Shown piece by piece: positions 45,676 through 54,268 of a DNA stretch of 64,000 nt (positions within the stretch are counted from its first letter, which is position 1; every line of letters starts with the position of its first letter). Source of the DNA: Solirubrobacterales bacterium. GTDB lineage: Bacteria; Actinomycetota; Thermoleophilia; Solirubrobacterales; JACPNS01. A program made the position numbers and the translations under genes. Where the stretch lies: contig JACPNS010000004.1 in the NCBI GenBank assembly GCA_016185345.1, positions 1 through 64,000 on the forward strand. The letters are read 5' to 3'. The notes beneath the pieces are model-generated. The model searched no databases. It was not told the DNA's origin and saw only the letters and a list, made by a program, of their open reading frames with translations.

Positions 45676-47909
45676 CAGGCTCCCGCCCCTACTCGCTTGG
45701 TGATCGGTGCATAGTCGGCGATGAACTTGCGCTCGGAACCGTCTCCGGTGAAGCGCACGACGATCATGTTGCCGGGCTCGACGCCGATCACGACGCCCTC
45801 GCCAAAGTTTGCGTGCTCGACGTCGTCGCCGATTTTGAATCGCGCCATCGGCAATGAACCGCCGCCGCCGGACGGAGCAGACCCGACCGAGGATGCGCGG
45901 TAGGTCGAACCCGAGCCGCGACTTGAATACGAACTGCCAGTTGAGCTGGTCTCAACCGTGATCTCAACGTGCTCCTCGGGAATCTCATCCAGGAAGCGTG
46001 AGCGATCATTCCAGCCGGACTCGCCAAAGAGCATGCGGCGCGCGGCGTGGGTCAGGTAGAGCTGCTCACGCGCTCGCGTGATCCCGACGTAACAAAGCCT
46101 GCGCTCCTCCTCGATGTCGCCCGAGTCAACGGCGCGTGAGTGTGGGAACACGCCTTCCTCAACGCCGATCATGAATACGACCGGGAACTCCAAGCCCTTG
46201 GCGTTGTGCAAAGTCATCAATGTGATTTGACCGTCATCGTCAACGATCGAATCCTGATCTGAGAACAGCGCGATCTGCTGGAGGAACGCTTCGAGGCCGG
46301 CCTCGTCGTCACCGACCGAGTTGAGGTCGTATTCACGCGCGAGCCCCACCAGCTCCTGCAAGTTCTCAAGGCGCGTCAACGCCTGCGGGTCTCCAGCGCT
46401 CTCAGACTTCAGGTAGTCGAAGTAGCCGCTCTGCTCAAGGACCGATTCGAGAATGTCGCCGACGTGTTTTTCGCTCGCGGCCTTTTCGCGCAGCGAGTCC
46501 ATCGTTTCTGAGAAGCGCGCGAGCGCCTTCAGCGCTGCGCCGCCCAGACCCGGGACTTCCTCGGCCCGCCCCACAAGATCGAGCACCGGCTCGCCGATCG
46601 TGTTTGCGTACCCGAGCAGTCGATCGACCGTCGTTTTGCCGATCCCGCGCCGCGGCGAGTTAATGATCCGCTGCAGCGAGACTGCGTCGTTGGGATTGGC
46701 AAGCATGGTCAAATAGGCAAGCGCGTCCTTGACTTCGGCGCGCTCGTAAAAACGTGTGCCGCCAATCACCTGGTACGGCATGCGGTAGCGAACGAGTGTG
46801 TCCTCAAGGACGCGTGACTGGGCGTTTGTCCGGTAGAAGACCGCGACGTCGTTGTTCGAAACGCCGGCCTCGGTCAAACGCTGGATCTCGCCGGCAACGT
46901 AGCGAGCCTCTTCGTGCTCGTCCGTCAACTGGCGCACCTTGAGCTTGTCGCCCTGCGGCCCGTCGGTCCAGAGCTTCTTGCCCTTGCGACCAGAGTTGCG
47001 CGAGACGACGGCGTGCGCTGCGTCGAGGATCCGACCGGTCGAACGGTAGTTCTGCTCAAGCTTGATCACGGCGGCGTCGGGGAAGTCTTTCTCGAAGTTG
47101 AGAATGTTGCTCACGTCCGCGCCGCGGAATCCGTAGATCGACTGGTCGTCGTCGCCGACCACGACGAGGTTGCGGTGCTCGTGGGCCATCAGCTCAACCC
47201 ACTTGTACTGAGCCGAGTTGGTGTCCTGGTACTCGTCCACGAGGATCTGTTGGAAGACGTTTCGGTACTTGGCCAGAACATCGGGATAGGTCTGGAACAG
47301 CTCGACCGACCGCAGAAGGAGATCGTCGAAGTCCATCGCGTTCATCTCGCGCAATCGGCGCTCGTACGTCTCGTAGACGGCGGCGACGACCTCGTCCACC
47401 ACGCCGTCAGTGTGCGTCGCGAACTGCGCGGCGTTCTCAAGCTGGTTCTTTGCGCGCGAGATGATCGACTGGATCATCCGGGGCGGAAAACGCTTGTTGT
47501 CAACGTCGCGCGCATCCATGCACTGGCGCACCAGGCGTTGCGAATCGGCTGAGTCATAGATCGTGTAGCCGCGGGTGTACCCGAGCCGTTCGGCCTCGGC
47601 GCGAAGGATACGGGCGCATGCCGAATGGAAAGTGGTCAGCCACATCGAGTTTGCCCGGCCACCAACCAGCTTGCCGGCGCGCTCGCGCATCTCTGTTGCA
47701 GCCTTGTTGGTGAAGGTGATCGCGAGTATGTTCTCTGGCTGAGCGTCGCCGGTCTGCACCAGATGGGCGATGCGGTGCGTCAATACGCGCGTTTTGCCTG
47801 AGCCAGCTCCAGCGAGGATGAGCAACGGCCCTCCACGATGCAGAACGGCAGCGTTTTGAGGCTCGTTCAAACCCGCAGTCAGGTCCGTGTCGGTGAAAAG
47901 CTGGCTCAC
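45675..47909 (-). CDS. pcrA: UvrD/PcrA-type ATP-dependent DNA helicase
   Basis: Superfamily 1A 3'-5' helicase for repair and replication-conflict resolution, 744 aa. Walker A AGAGSGKT at 33-40, TFTNKAATEMRERAG, Walker B LVDEYQDTN, GDDDQSIYGFRGAD, LEQNYRS and TLHNAKGLEFPVVF are all present. The C-terminal Tudor-like end (KIGDDVEHANFGEGVVIGVE) is typical of PcrA and contacts RNA polymerase in other bacteria. Divergent from the hydrolase gene by 95 bp. Confidence 0.96.
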   Translation of the reverse strand: MSQLFTDTDLTAGLNEPQNAAVLHRGGPLLILAGAGSGKTRVLTHRIAHLVQTGDAQPENILAITFTNKAATEMRERAGKLVGGRANSMWLTTFHSACARILRAEAERLGYTRGYTIYDSADSQRLVRQCMDARDVDNKRFPPRMIQSIISRAKNQLENAAQFATHTDGVVDEVVAAVYETYERRLREMNAMDFDDLLLRSVELFQTYPDVLAKYRNVFQQILVDEYQDTNSAQYKWVELMAHEHRNLVVVGDDDQSIYGFRGADVSNILNFEKDFPDAAVIKLEQNYRSTGRILDAAHAVVSRNSGRKGKKLWTDGPQGDKLKVRQLTDEHEEARYVAGEIQRLTEAGVSNNDVAVFYRTNAQSRVLEDTLVRYRMPYQVIGGTRFYERAEVKDALAYLTMLANPNDAVSLQRIINSPRRGIGKTTVDRLLGYANTIGEPVLDLVGRAEEVPGLGGAALKALARFSETMDSLREKAASEKHVGDILESVLEQSGYFDYLKSESAGDPQALTRLENLQELVGLAREYDLNSVGDDEAGLEAFLQQIALFSDQDSIVDDDGQITLMTLHNAKGLEFPVVFMIGVEEGVFPHSRAVDSGDIEEERRLCYVGITRAREQLYLTHAARRMLFGESGWNDRSRFLDEIPEEHVEITVETSSTGSSYSSRGSGSTYRASSVGSAPSGGGGSLPMARFKIGDDVEHANFGEGVVIGVEPGNMIVVRFTGDGSERKFIADYAPITKRVGAGA

Positions 47910-47964
47910 TCATCGAGCATAGCCCTGTGCGCGGAGCCGCCTTTCAGGGCGATTTGGCCATCCG

Positions 47965-47980
47965 GGAACGTGACCGTTCC
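47965..47980. promoter_or_regulatory. Inverted repeat between pcrA and hydrolase genes
   Basis: GGAAC-GTGACC-GTTCC lies in the 95-bp divergent space, 12 bp before a TAAAGT -10-like box (47992-47997) of the hydrolase gene. The 6-bp spacer does not fit the actinobacterial LexA box (4 bp), so the binder is unknown. Confidence 0.35.
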
Positions 47981-48004
47981 ATCATTTCGTGTAAAGTTCG
48001 CCGG

Positions 48005-48997
48005 ATGGAGGAGACACCGCTTGACGCTCACGCCGTTTCGGAGGTCCTCGCCGCCGAGGGCGACCAGGCCGCCTCAGAAGGCGCCGCCCGAATCGAATTT
48101 CCGTGGGCCGACTACGTCGACACCAGCTGGGACAAGTTCGACTTCACGCCGTGCGAGAAGATCACGATGATCGGCGGCCGCAAGCTCAACTATGTCGAGC
48201 TCGGCGACCCCGACAAGCCGGTCCTTCTTTTCGTCCACGGAATCATGGGCACTTGGCGCAACTGGATCTTCAACCTCTTGCCCTTTGCCGATCGTTTCCG
48301 TGTGATCGCGCTCGACCTTCCCGGCTTCGGCCTCTCGGAGCTGCCGGCCGGCGAGTTCTCGGTTGAGCACTACGCCGATGTCATCAAGGAGTTCTGCAGC
48401 ACTCAGAGAATCCAGAAGGTCACTCTGATCGGTAATTCGATGGGCGGACAGGTCGCCACGATCGTTGCCAAAAAGACCCCGGAGATCCTGGAGAAGCTGA
48501 TTCTCGTCGATCCCGCTGGATTCGCCACCTCTACCGAGCGGATGCGAAAGATCGCTCCGTTCGCCAAGTACTTCAACTGGATTTTCGCACTCGGCGTTCT
48601 GCTGCGCAACGTGATTGCCGGCAACCGCTACCTCGCCGCCACGTTCACAAAGATCGTCCTCTGGAGACCGATGAACGTCAGCTCGGAGCTGATTCTTGTT
48701 CTGCTGGCAGGCATCGGAAAGCCTGGCTTCGTGCCGGCCCTGAACTCCATAGCCAATACCCCGATCGACAAGTTCCCGGGCGATGTGACAACCGACACGG
48801 TGATCATCTGGGGACGAAACGACTCGTTGATCCCCAAGCGGGACGCGTTCCTCTTCGCGAAGATGATCCCGCACGCGAAGCTCGAGTTGATGGACGACGT
48901 CGGTCACATCCCGATGTTCGAGACGCCCGAAGCATTCAACGCCTTGATCGAGCAATACGCGCCGGCCGCGCCAACGGCCGAGTCCGTCGCCGCCTAA
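48005..48997 (+). CDS. Alpha/beta hydrolase
   Basis: A 330-aa hydrolase fold protein. It has an N-terminal extension of about 60 acidic residues, then VLLFVHGIMGTWRNWIFNLL, ALDLPGFGLSELP, nucleophile LIGNSMGGQVATI, acid IIWGRNDSLIP and catalytic His VGHIPMFETP. A hydrophobic lid is present at about 185-230. The substrate is unknown. TAAAGT ends 7 nt before the ATG at 48005, suggesting a leaderless mRNA. Convergent with cysE, overlapping by 4 bp. Confidence 0.88.
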   Translation: MEETPLDAHAVSEVLAAEGDQAASEGAARIEFPWADYVDTSWDKFDFTPCEKITMIGGRKLNYVELGDPDKPVLLFVHGIMGTWRNWIFNLLPFADRFRVIALDLPGFGLSELPAGEFSVEHYADVIKEFCSTQRIQKVTLIGNSMGGQVATIVAKKTPEILEKLILVDPAGFATSTERMRKIAPFAKYFNWIFALGVLLRNVIAGNRYLAATFTKIVLWRPMNVSSELILVLLAGIGKPGFVPALNSIANTPIDKFPGDVTTDTVIIWGRNDSLIPKRDAFLFAKMIPHAKLELMDDVGHIPMFETPEAFNALIEQYAPAAPTAESVAA

Positions 48998-49716
48998 CCG
49001 CCAGCCGGGTCGTGCCCCTGGCGCCGCTTGAGCGGGCGCACGTTGGACTGCTCCGGCGGATCCTCTCCCTGAAGTTCTGCGATCTCATGCTCGATCGTGC
49101 GCAGTCGGTCGCTGATACCGCTCAGCGCGTCGGCCACGGGGTCGGGAAGATGGATCCAGTCCGTGTCGGGACCCTCAGGACGCTCGCCGTTCACGCGAAC
49201 GGGATGCCCAGGGTTGCCGACGACCGTTGTGTTCGGCGGTACGTCGTGGATCACGACTGAGTTGGCGCCGATCTTCGCGCAACTGCCGATATGAATCGGT
49301 CCCAGCAGCTTTGCGCCCGAGCCGACAGTGATGTTGTCCTCAAGCGTCGGGTGGCGCTTTCCCGGGTCGAGCCCGGTGCCGCCGAGCGTGACGCCTTGGT
49401 AGAGCGTGACGTTGTCGCCGATCTCGGCGGTCTCGCCAATTACGACGCCCGCGCCGTGGTCGATGAAGAAGTTCTCGCCGATGATCGCCTTTGGGTGGAT
49501 TTCAACGCCAGTGACGATGCGGGCGAAGTAGGCAAGCATGCGCGGGAGGAGTGGGATGCCGGCCCTGTCTATGCGGTGTGCGACGCGGTGAAAGAGGATC
49601 GCGTGTACGCCGTTGTAGGTCGCGAGCACTTCGAGGCGCCCGAGGCCTCGTGAGGCGGGGTCACGCGCCTGTGCGGCAGCGATGTCTTGACGGATTTCAG
49701 TGAGGAAAGATGCCAT
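48994..49716 (-). CDS. cysE: Serine O-acetyltransferase
   Basis: Makes O-acetylserine for cysteine synthesis. The 240-aa protein has an N-terminal helical domain, then left-handed beta-helix hexapeptide repeats (IHPKAIIGENFFIDHGAGVV, TAEIGDNVTLYQGVTLGGTG). The ATG at 49716 (MASFLTEIRQDIAAAQARDP) begins family sequence; 32 further in-frame residues upstream look non-coding. It is a short form whose C-terminus ends in a charged tail. Last gene behind Rrf2-cysK-E1-like, after a 129-bp gap. Confidence 0.94.
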   Translation of the reverse strand: MASFLTEIRQDIAAAQARDPASRGLGRLEVLATYNGVHAILFHRVAHRIDRAGIPLLPRMLAYFARIVTGVEIHPKAIIGENFFIDHGAGVVIGETAEIGDNVTLYQGVTLGGTGLDPGKRHPTLEDNITVGSGAKLLGPIHIGSCAKIGANSVVIHDVPPNTTVVGNPGHPVRVNGERPEGPDTDWIHLPDPVADALSGISDRLRTIEHEIAELQGEDPPEQSNVRPLKRRQGHDPAGG

Positions 49717-49845
49717 GTGAGCCACTTCTAGTTTCGACTCACACGGTACCGCCGCACGTCCGATCGGCGCGCCTGCAATGGCGATTGCGTAGGTATGGGG
49801 CAAACACTCCATGCTCCCGTCACGTGGACGAGAGCGTGGAGAAAA

Positions 49846-50307
49846 TCAGGCTTGAGTACGCAGCGCGAGCGCCTCGCCGGCCTGATCCGCACCGACGGCG
49901 ACGGCACGCGCCACCGAATCCTCCTCCGCCACGAAATCCTCCGCCGGCGCAACAACCGGAATCCCAATCTCTTTCGCCGCCAACTCGATTGCCTCGGAGA
50001 TCTCAACCACCCCGGCACAATCAACCACACAATCCACCCCAGTCAAAATCGCCACAGCATTCGCCGCATCCAGATCCGCCGGAAACGCCTGCGCATGAAC
50101 GCGCGGATTCAACAACCCAAGCTTCGCCACCAACGCATCGGCCTTCCCCGCCCGCAGGTCAGGAGTGAACTGCAACGGATTCACGCCGATGTCGCCCTCT
50201 TCAACGAAGGCGCCGTCCACCAATGCGAGCTCCTCCACCCCAGCCCCCGCGAGCAACGCAGCCACGATCGACCCGCGAACGCCACAGCCAATTACGGCAA
50301 CGTTCAC
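49846..50307 (-). CDS. Short E1/ThiF-like Rossmann protein in the cysteine operon
   Basis: A 153-aa protein resembling the N-terminal half of ThiF/MoeB/HesA adenylating enzymes: nucleotide loop VIGCGVRGSIVAALLAGAGV, then LALVDGAFVEEGD and AKLGLLNPRVHAQAF. The arginine finger of the SNLNRQ motif, the DNxxxR segment, zinc CxxC pairs and the catalytic Cys are missing. It therefore probably does not adenylate a carrier protein, and may be a degenerate regulator or NAD-binding protein. Its ATG overlaps the cysK stop by 4 bp, so it is translationally coupled to cysteine synthase. Confidence 0.7.
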   Translation of the reverse strand: MNVAVIGCGVRGSIVAALLAGAGVEELALVDGAFVEEGDIGVNPLQFTPDLRAGKADALVAKLGLLNPRVHAQAFPADLDAANAVAILTGVDCVVDCAGVVEISEAIELAAKEIGIPVVAPAEDFVAEEDSVARAVAVGADQAGEALALRTQA

Positions 50308-51230
50308 TGCGTGAAGAACGGAAGCGAGATGTAGCGCTCGCCGCTGTCGGGAACGACCGTGACGATCAGCTTGCCCTTTGACTCTGGGCGCGCTGCAACG
50401 TCAAGCGCTGCGCGAACTGCCGCGCCGCCAGAGATTCCGCAGCTGATGCCTTCCTTCTGGGTGACCTCGCGCGCCGTGTCAACGGCGTCGTCGTCTTCAA
50501 TCGGAACGATCTCGTCGAGCACGCCGCGATTGAGCACCGGGGGCACGAAGCCCGCGCCGATGCCCTGAATTCTGTGTGGCCCTACTGCGCCACCCGAAAG
50601 CACGGGCGATGCGGCTGGCTCCACCGCGATCACCTTCACGCCGGCCTTTCGCTCCTTGAGTCGCTCGCCAACGCCGGTGATCGTTCCGCCGGTACCGACG
50701 CCCGCGACAAAGACGTCAACCTTCCCGCCCGTCGCCGACCAGATCTCTTCGGCCGTCGTGCGGCGATGGACGTCGGGGTTGGCCTCGTTGGCAAACTGGT
50801 CGGGCAGGAAGTATTCGTCGCTGCGCGCGAGCTTGCGAGCTGCGTCCACGGCCTCGCCCATGCCGCCCATCGACTCGACGATTTCGACCTTCGCACCGTA
50901 GAGCTTCAAAAGCCCCTGGCGCTCGCGGCTCATGCCCTCTGGTAGAGCGAGGATCAGTTTGTAGCCCTTTGCGGCGGCAACGAAGGCGAGGGCGATGCCG
51001 GTGTTGCCACTTGTCGCTTCGACGATCGTGGTCCTGCCAGGCTCGATACGGCCGTCCTTCTCGGCGGCCTCGATCATCGAGACGCCGATTCGGTCCTTGA
51101 CGCTGCCAGCCGGGTTGAACGCTTCAAGCTTCACGGCAACGGTGCCGGGCAGGCCGTCAGAAAGCCGCGTGAGCTGCACGAGCGGCGTGCCGCCCATCAG
51201 CTCGACAATGTTCGAAGCGATCGCGGGCAT
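50304..51230 (-). CDS. cysK: Cysteine synthase A (O-acetylserine sulfhydrylase)
   Basis: PLP enzyme that turns O-acetylserine plus sulfide into cysteine, 308 aa. The PLP Lys is in AFNPAGSVKDRIG (about 37-49). The substrate loop VEATSGNTGIALAFVAAAKG, the phosphate-binding GVGTGGTITGVG and GISCGISGGAAVRAAL are present. It starts within the stop of the Rrf2 gene and runs into the E1-like gene, forming a tight operon. Confidence 0.97.
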   Translation of the reverse strand: MPAIASNIVELMGGTPLVQLTRLSDGLPGTVAVKLEAFNPAGSVKDRIGVSMIEAAEKDGRIEPGRTTIVEATSGNTGIALAFVAAAKGYKLILALPEGMSRERQGLLKLYGAKVEIVESMGGMGEAVDAARKLARSDEYFLPDQFANEANPDVHRRTTAEEIWSATGGKVDVFVAGVGTGGTITGVGERLKERKAGVKVIAVEPAASPVLSGGAVGPHRIQGIGAGFVPPVLNRGVLDEIVPIEDDDAVDTAREVTQKEGISCGISGGAAVRAALDVAARPESKGKLIVTVVPDSGERYISLPFFTQ

Positions 51231-51628
51231 CAGATGTAGTACATCGCTCCGCCAGCGCCCGAGGACTCGGCGTCCGCGAGCGTTGCCAAGTCGCGTTCGG
51301 CGAGCTGTTTACGCAGCGCGCCCACGACCTCGCCCCACGGGGCGATCGAGAGCTGATCCTCACTTATCGCTCCATCGAGTGTCTGGACCACCTCCAAAGC
51401 GGTGATCTCGCTCGCAGGTTTGGCAAGCACATAGCCACCCTTTACACCGCGGCGGCTGGAGACGATGTTCGCGCGGCGCAACGTGCCAAAAAGCTGCTCG
51501 AGAAACTGAGCAGGGAGTTCGCGGCGACGCGCGATCTCGCTGACCGGGATCGGGTCACCCCCCTCGTGGTGCGCCAGCTCAACGAGGGCTGACAGCGCGT
51601 AAACGGATTTGGAGGTGATCGAGATCAT
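51230..51628 (-). CDS. Rrf2-family transcription regulator (CymR-like)
   Basis: A 132-aa winged-helix regulator: MISITSKSVYALSALVELAH, IPVSEIARRRELPAQFLEQL, SSRRGVKGGYVLAKPASEIT. The three Fe-S cysteines of IscR/NsrR are absent, as in CymR, the cysteine repressor that senses O-acetylserine through CysK. Being fused by overlap to cysK supports a CymR-like role (inference). A 9-bp inverted repeat sits directly before its start. Confidence 0.9.
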   Translation of the reverse strand: MISITSKSVYALSALVELAHHEGGDPIPVSEIARRRELPAQFLEQLFGTLRRANIVSSRRGVKGGYVLAKPASEITALEVVQTLDGAISEDQLSIAPWGEVVGALRKQLAERDLATLADAESSGAGGAMYYI

Positions 51629-51631
51629 CGG

Positions 51632-51661
51632 CCGGAACGTCCGATTCTACAGACGTTCCGG
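51632..51661. promoter_or_regulatory. Operator of the Rrf2-cysK operon
   Basis: Perfect 9-bp arms, on the plus strand CCGGAACGT (51632-51640) and ACGTTCCGG (51653-51661), are separated by 12 bp that hold a minus-strand TAGAAT -10-like box. The operator therefore straddles the core promoter, 3 bp before the regulator start codon. It has no T-tract, so it is unlikely to be a terminator of the upstream gene. Confidence 0.6.
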
Positions 51662-51685
51662 ACAAATCCGATCAGACTTACAGGT

Positions 51686-52834
51686 TTAGAGCCAACCGTT
51701 CTCGGCAGCACTGAGCACGGCCTGCGCGCGGTCCTTGACCCCGAGCTTGCCGTAGATGTTGTGAAGGTGCGTGCGCACCGTGCTGGTCGAGAGGTGGAGG
51801 TTCTTGGCGATCTCCTCGTACACATTGCCTTCGGCGAGCTGACGCAGAACGTCTGACTCTCGCGGCGACAAAGGGCTCGGGGAGGTCGGGCGCTTGCGCT
51901 CATTTCCACCACCGTTGGGGACTTCATACAAAATGCTGCGCAGCTGACGAACCGTCAGTCGCACGTTGCGGGACGCCTTGAGCAACTCGTCGGGCGAGAC
52001 GTCTCCGCCTTCTGCGTAGTGCGCGAGCATGTCCGCCAGGCGGATGATCGCGGCCTCGCCGCTCTCCTCGTCAGAGTGGTGGCGCTCGATTGCCGCCGCC
52101 ATGCTGTTGGGCAGGCCCCAGCGACGAGCAAGCACTCCGCCGACAAGTGCGTGGTCAACTCCGAGCTCGCGGCGTTCGCGCATGAGGCGCTCCTGCGGCG
52201 TGCGGGCTGAGCCATGAACCTGCTGGGGGTAGCCGTCGTAGGCGTAGGTCAGAACGAGCTTGCCGATGTCGTGCAGCAGCGCCGTGACCAGCAGTGCGTC
52301 TACATCGCCGTCCCAGTTGATCTCACGTGCGATTCGTTCCGCTGCCTGCTGAGTTGCGATGGCGTGCAGGCGGAAGCGATCCGGAGTAGAGTCCCACTGA
52401 GCGGTCCGCTCGAAAAAGTCAAATGTCTTTGTGCGAGTGACGATCGCCTCGACGCCGCCGGGGCTGAGCACCTCGACTGCTTCCCGGACCGTCACGACTT
52501 TGCGGCGGCCGCCTGTCGCTTTGTTGGCGTAGCGGATGACCGTGATCACAAGAGCAACGTCGCGCTCAATGACTTCAACCAGATCGGTCGTTGCCTTGTC
52601 GCTGGTGTTACCGGTGACCAGATGCAGCACGCGATCGCGTGACTCTGCGAGCGCCGGGAAGCGCTCGAGAGCCTCGAATGCGGCAGTCAGACGATGGCCA
52701 TGCCCCTGCTGGCGCTGACCTTGGGCGCCAATTCGGGGAGGCGTCTCATCAGAGGTGGCCTCGCGACGGGGCTTGAGTTCAGCGGTTGGTGCCGCTGCGC
52801 CAGACGCAGGCTCTTGCTTTGCGTTACGTGCCAT
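51686..52834 (-). CDS. HDOD-domain protein fused to a LuxR-type DNA-binding domain
   Basis: A 382-aa regulator. Residues 1-45 are a polar linker. Residues 50-290 form an HDOD/HD-like signalling domain (FPALAESRDRVLHLVTGNTS; HD pair at 188-189 in ALLHDIGKLV). Residues 320-382 are a LuxR/GerE helix-turn-helix (LSPRESDVLRQLAEGNVYEE, STSTVRTHLHNIYGKLGVKD). HDOD proteins usually act without DNA-binding parts; here the fusion suggests direct promoter control. It stands alone upstream of the cysteine operon, and targets are unknown. Confidence 0.88.
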   Translation of the reverse strand: MARNAKQEPASGAAAPTAELKPRREATSDETPPRIGAQGQRQQGHGHRLTAAFEALERFPALAESRDRVLHLVTGNTSDKATTDLVEVIERDVALVITVIRYANKATGGRRKVVTVREAVEVLSPGGVEAIVTRTKTFDFFERTAQWDSTPDRFRLHAIATQQAAERIAREINWDGDVDALLVTALLHDIGKLVLTYAYDGYPQQVHGSARTPQERLMRERRELGVDHALVGGVLARRWGLPNSMAAAIERHHSDEESGEAAIIRLADMLAHYAEGGDVSPDELLKASRNVRLTVRQLRSILYEVPNGGGNERKRPTSPSPLSPRESDVLRQLAEGNVYEEIAKNLHLSTSTVRTHLHNIYGKLGVKDRAQAVLSAAENGWL

Positions 52835-52974
52835 GTGGTGAGTTCTCCAGCTCTCGACATCCGTGCCCAGAGCGTTGGTGGGTAGTGCCCCTTTTCAGCG
52901 GGCAGAGCAAATATCGGCAGCATCGACGATTTGTTTAGTCGGGGTTCCCCCTTAGGGTCTGGACCCCATGCCGC

Positions 52975-54240
52975 TTAAGGCTTGTTCAACGCCTGTTCGA
53001 TGCGATTTAGGGATTCTTCTTTGCCCAAAAGTTCCAATGATTCGAAGATTCCCGGTGAAATCGTCGTTCCGGAGATCGCAACTCGGATCGGCTGGAACAC
53101 CTTGTTTGGTTTTAGATCAAGGGTTTCACAGACGGCGCGAAGGGCAGTCTCGATGCTCGAAGAGTCAAAAATTTCGAGCTGTCCAAGCGCATCACGCGCC
53201 GAGGCGAGGCGAATTTTTCCTTCTACGTCCAAAAACTTGGTGCTTGCCTTCTGGTCGTTGATCGGACCGTCGTAGAAAAAGGCGGCCATCGGCCAGAAAT
53301 CCGCGAGCGTGTGGATCTTTTGCTGACAGAGCACTACGGCCGGGCCGAGGCCCTCGCGGCCGGTGAAGCTCTCGATCAGCGCGGTCAGTTCCTCGACTGG
53401 CATCTCGCGCAGATAGAGCCCATTCATCCACTGCAGCTTCTTCTCGTCGAAGACCGCAGGGGACTTGGAGACGCGCTCGATCGTGAAGAGCTTCTGCAGC
53501 TCCTCGGTGGTGAAGATCGTCTGCTTGTCGTCGTAGCCCCAGCCGAGCAGTGCCAGGTAGTTGCGTACAGCCGCCGGGATGTAGCCAGCGTCACGCAGTT
53601 CCTGAACCGAGGCCGCGCCGTGGCGTTTGGAAAGCTTCTTGCCATCGGGGCCATGCAGAAGCGGCAGGTGCGCGTAGACCGGCGGCTTGTGGCCGAGCGC
53701 GTTCAAGATCATCACCTGGCGCGGCGTGTTCGACAGGTGGTCCTCTCCCCTGATCACGTGGGTGATGCCGGCGTTCAGATCGTCGATCGCCACGGCGAGG
53801 TTGTAGAGCGGCGTGCCGTCCGCGCGCGCGATGGTGAAGTCGTCGATGTTCTCGTGCTGGAACGTGACGTCGCCGCGGATCGCGTCGTGGACGATCGTTT
53901 CGCCGGTGTCCGGGACCTTCAGGCGGATGGATCCCTCGAATTCGTAGGCGTCGCCGCCGTCCTTGAGCTTTTCAATCGCCTGGCGATGGAGCGGCTCGGC
54001 CTCGGCCTGCGAGATCGGACCCTCGTCGTAATCAACCTCGAGCCATTCGAGCGCCTCAAGGATGAAATCAACGTTTTCTTTGGTGCTGCGCTCTCGGTCG
54101 GTGTCCTCGATGCGGAGGATCATCTTTCCGCCCTGGCCACGGGCCAGGAGCCAGTTGTAGAGCGCAGTACGGGCGCCGCCGATGTGCAGCAGCCCGGTCG
54201 GGGACGGGGCGAAACGGTCTATGAGGTTGGATTCAGGCAC
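52975..54240 (-). CDS. gltX: Glutamyl-tRNA synthetase
   Basis: Class I synthetase, 421 aa, with RFAPSPTGLLHIGGARTALY (HIGH motif), LRIEDTDRERS and the KMSKS variant GKKLSKRHGA. The C-terminal helical anticodon-binding part is shorter than usual (families often reach 460-490 aa), though the end LNRIEQAL looks intact. With gatCAB present it probably is non-discriminating and also charges tRNA-Gln. The 140 bp before it, up to the HDOD gene, hold no gene. Confidence 0.95.
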   Translation of the reverse strand: MPESNLIDRFAPSPTGLLHIGGARTALYNWLLARGQGGKMILRIEDTDRERSTKENVDFILEALEWLEVDYDEGPISQAEAEPLHRQAIEKLKDGGDAYEFEGSIRLKVPDTGETIVHDAIRGDVTFQHENIDDFTIARADGTPLYNLAVAIDDLNAGITHVIRGEDHLSNTPRQVMILNALGHKPPVYAHLPLLHGPDGKKLSKRHGAASVQELRDAGYIPAAVRNYLALLGWGYDDKQTIFTTEELQKLFTIERVSKSPAVFDEKKLQWMNGLYLREMPVEELTALIESFTGREGLGPAVVLCQQKIHTLADFWPMAAFFYDGPINDQKASTKFLDVEGKIRLASARDALGQLEIFDSSSIETALRAVCETLDLKPNKVFQPIRVAISGTTISPGIFESLELLGKEESLNRIEQALNKP

Positions 54241-54268
54241 GGCAGGATCCTAGTTAGACTGGCCCGCG

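Noticed and set aside
47965-47980. LexA (SOS) box upstream of pcrA
   Set aside because: GAAC and GTTC are 6 bp apart instead of the 4 bp of the actinobacterial consensus.
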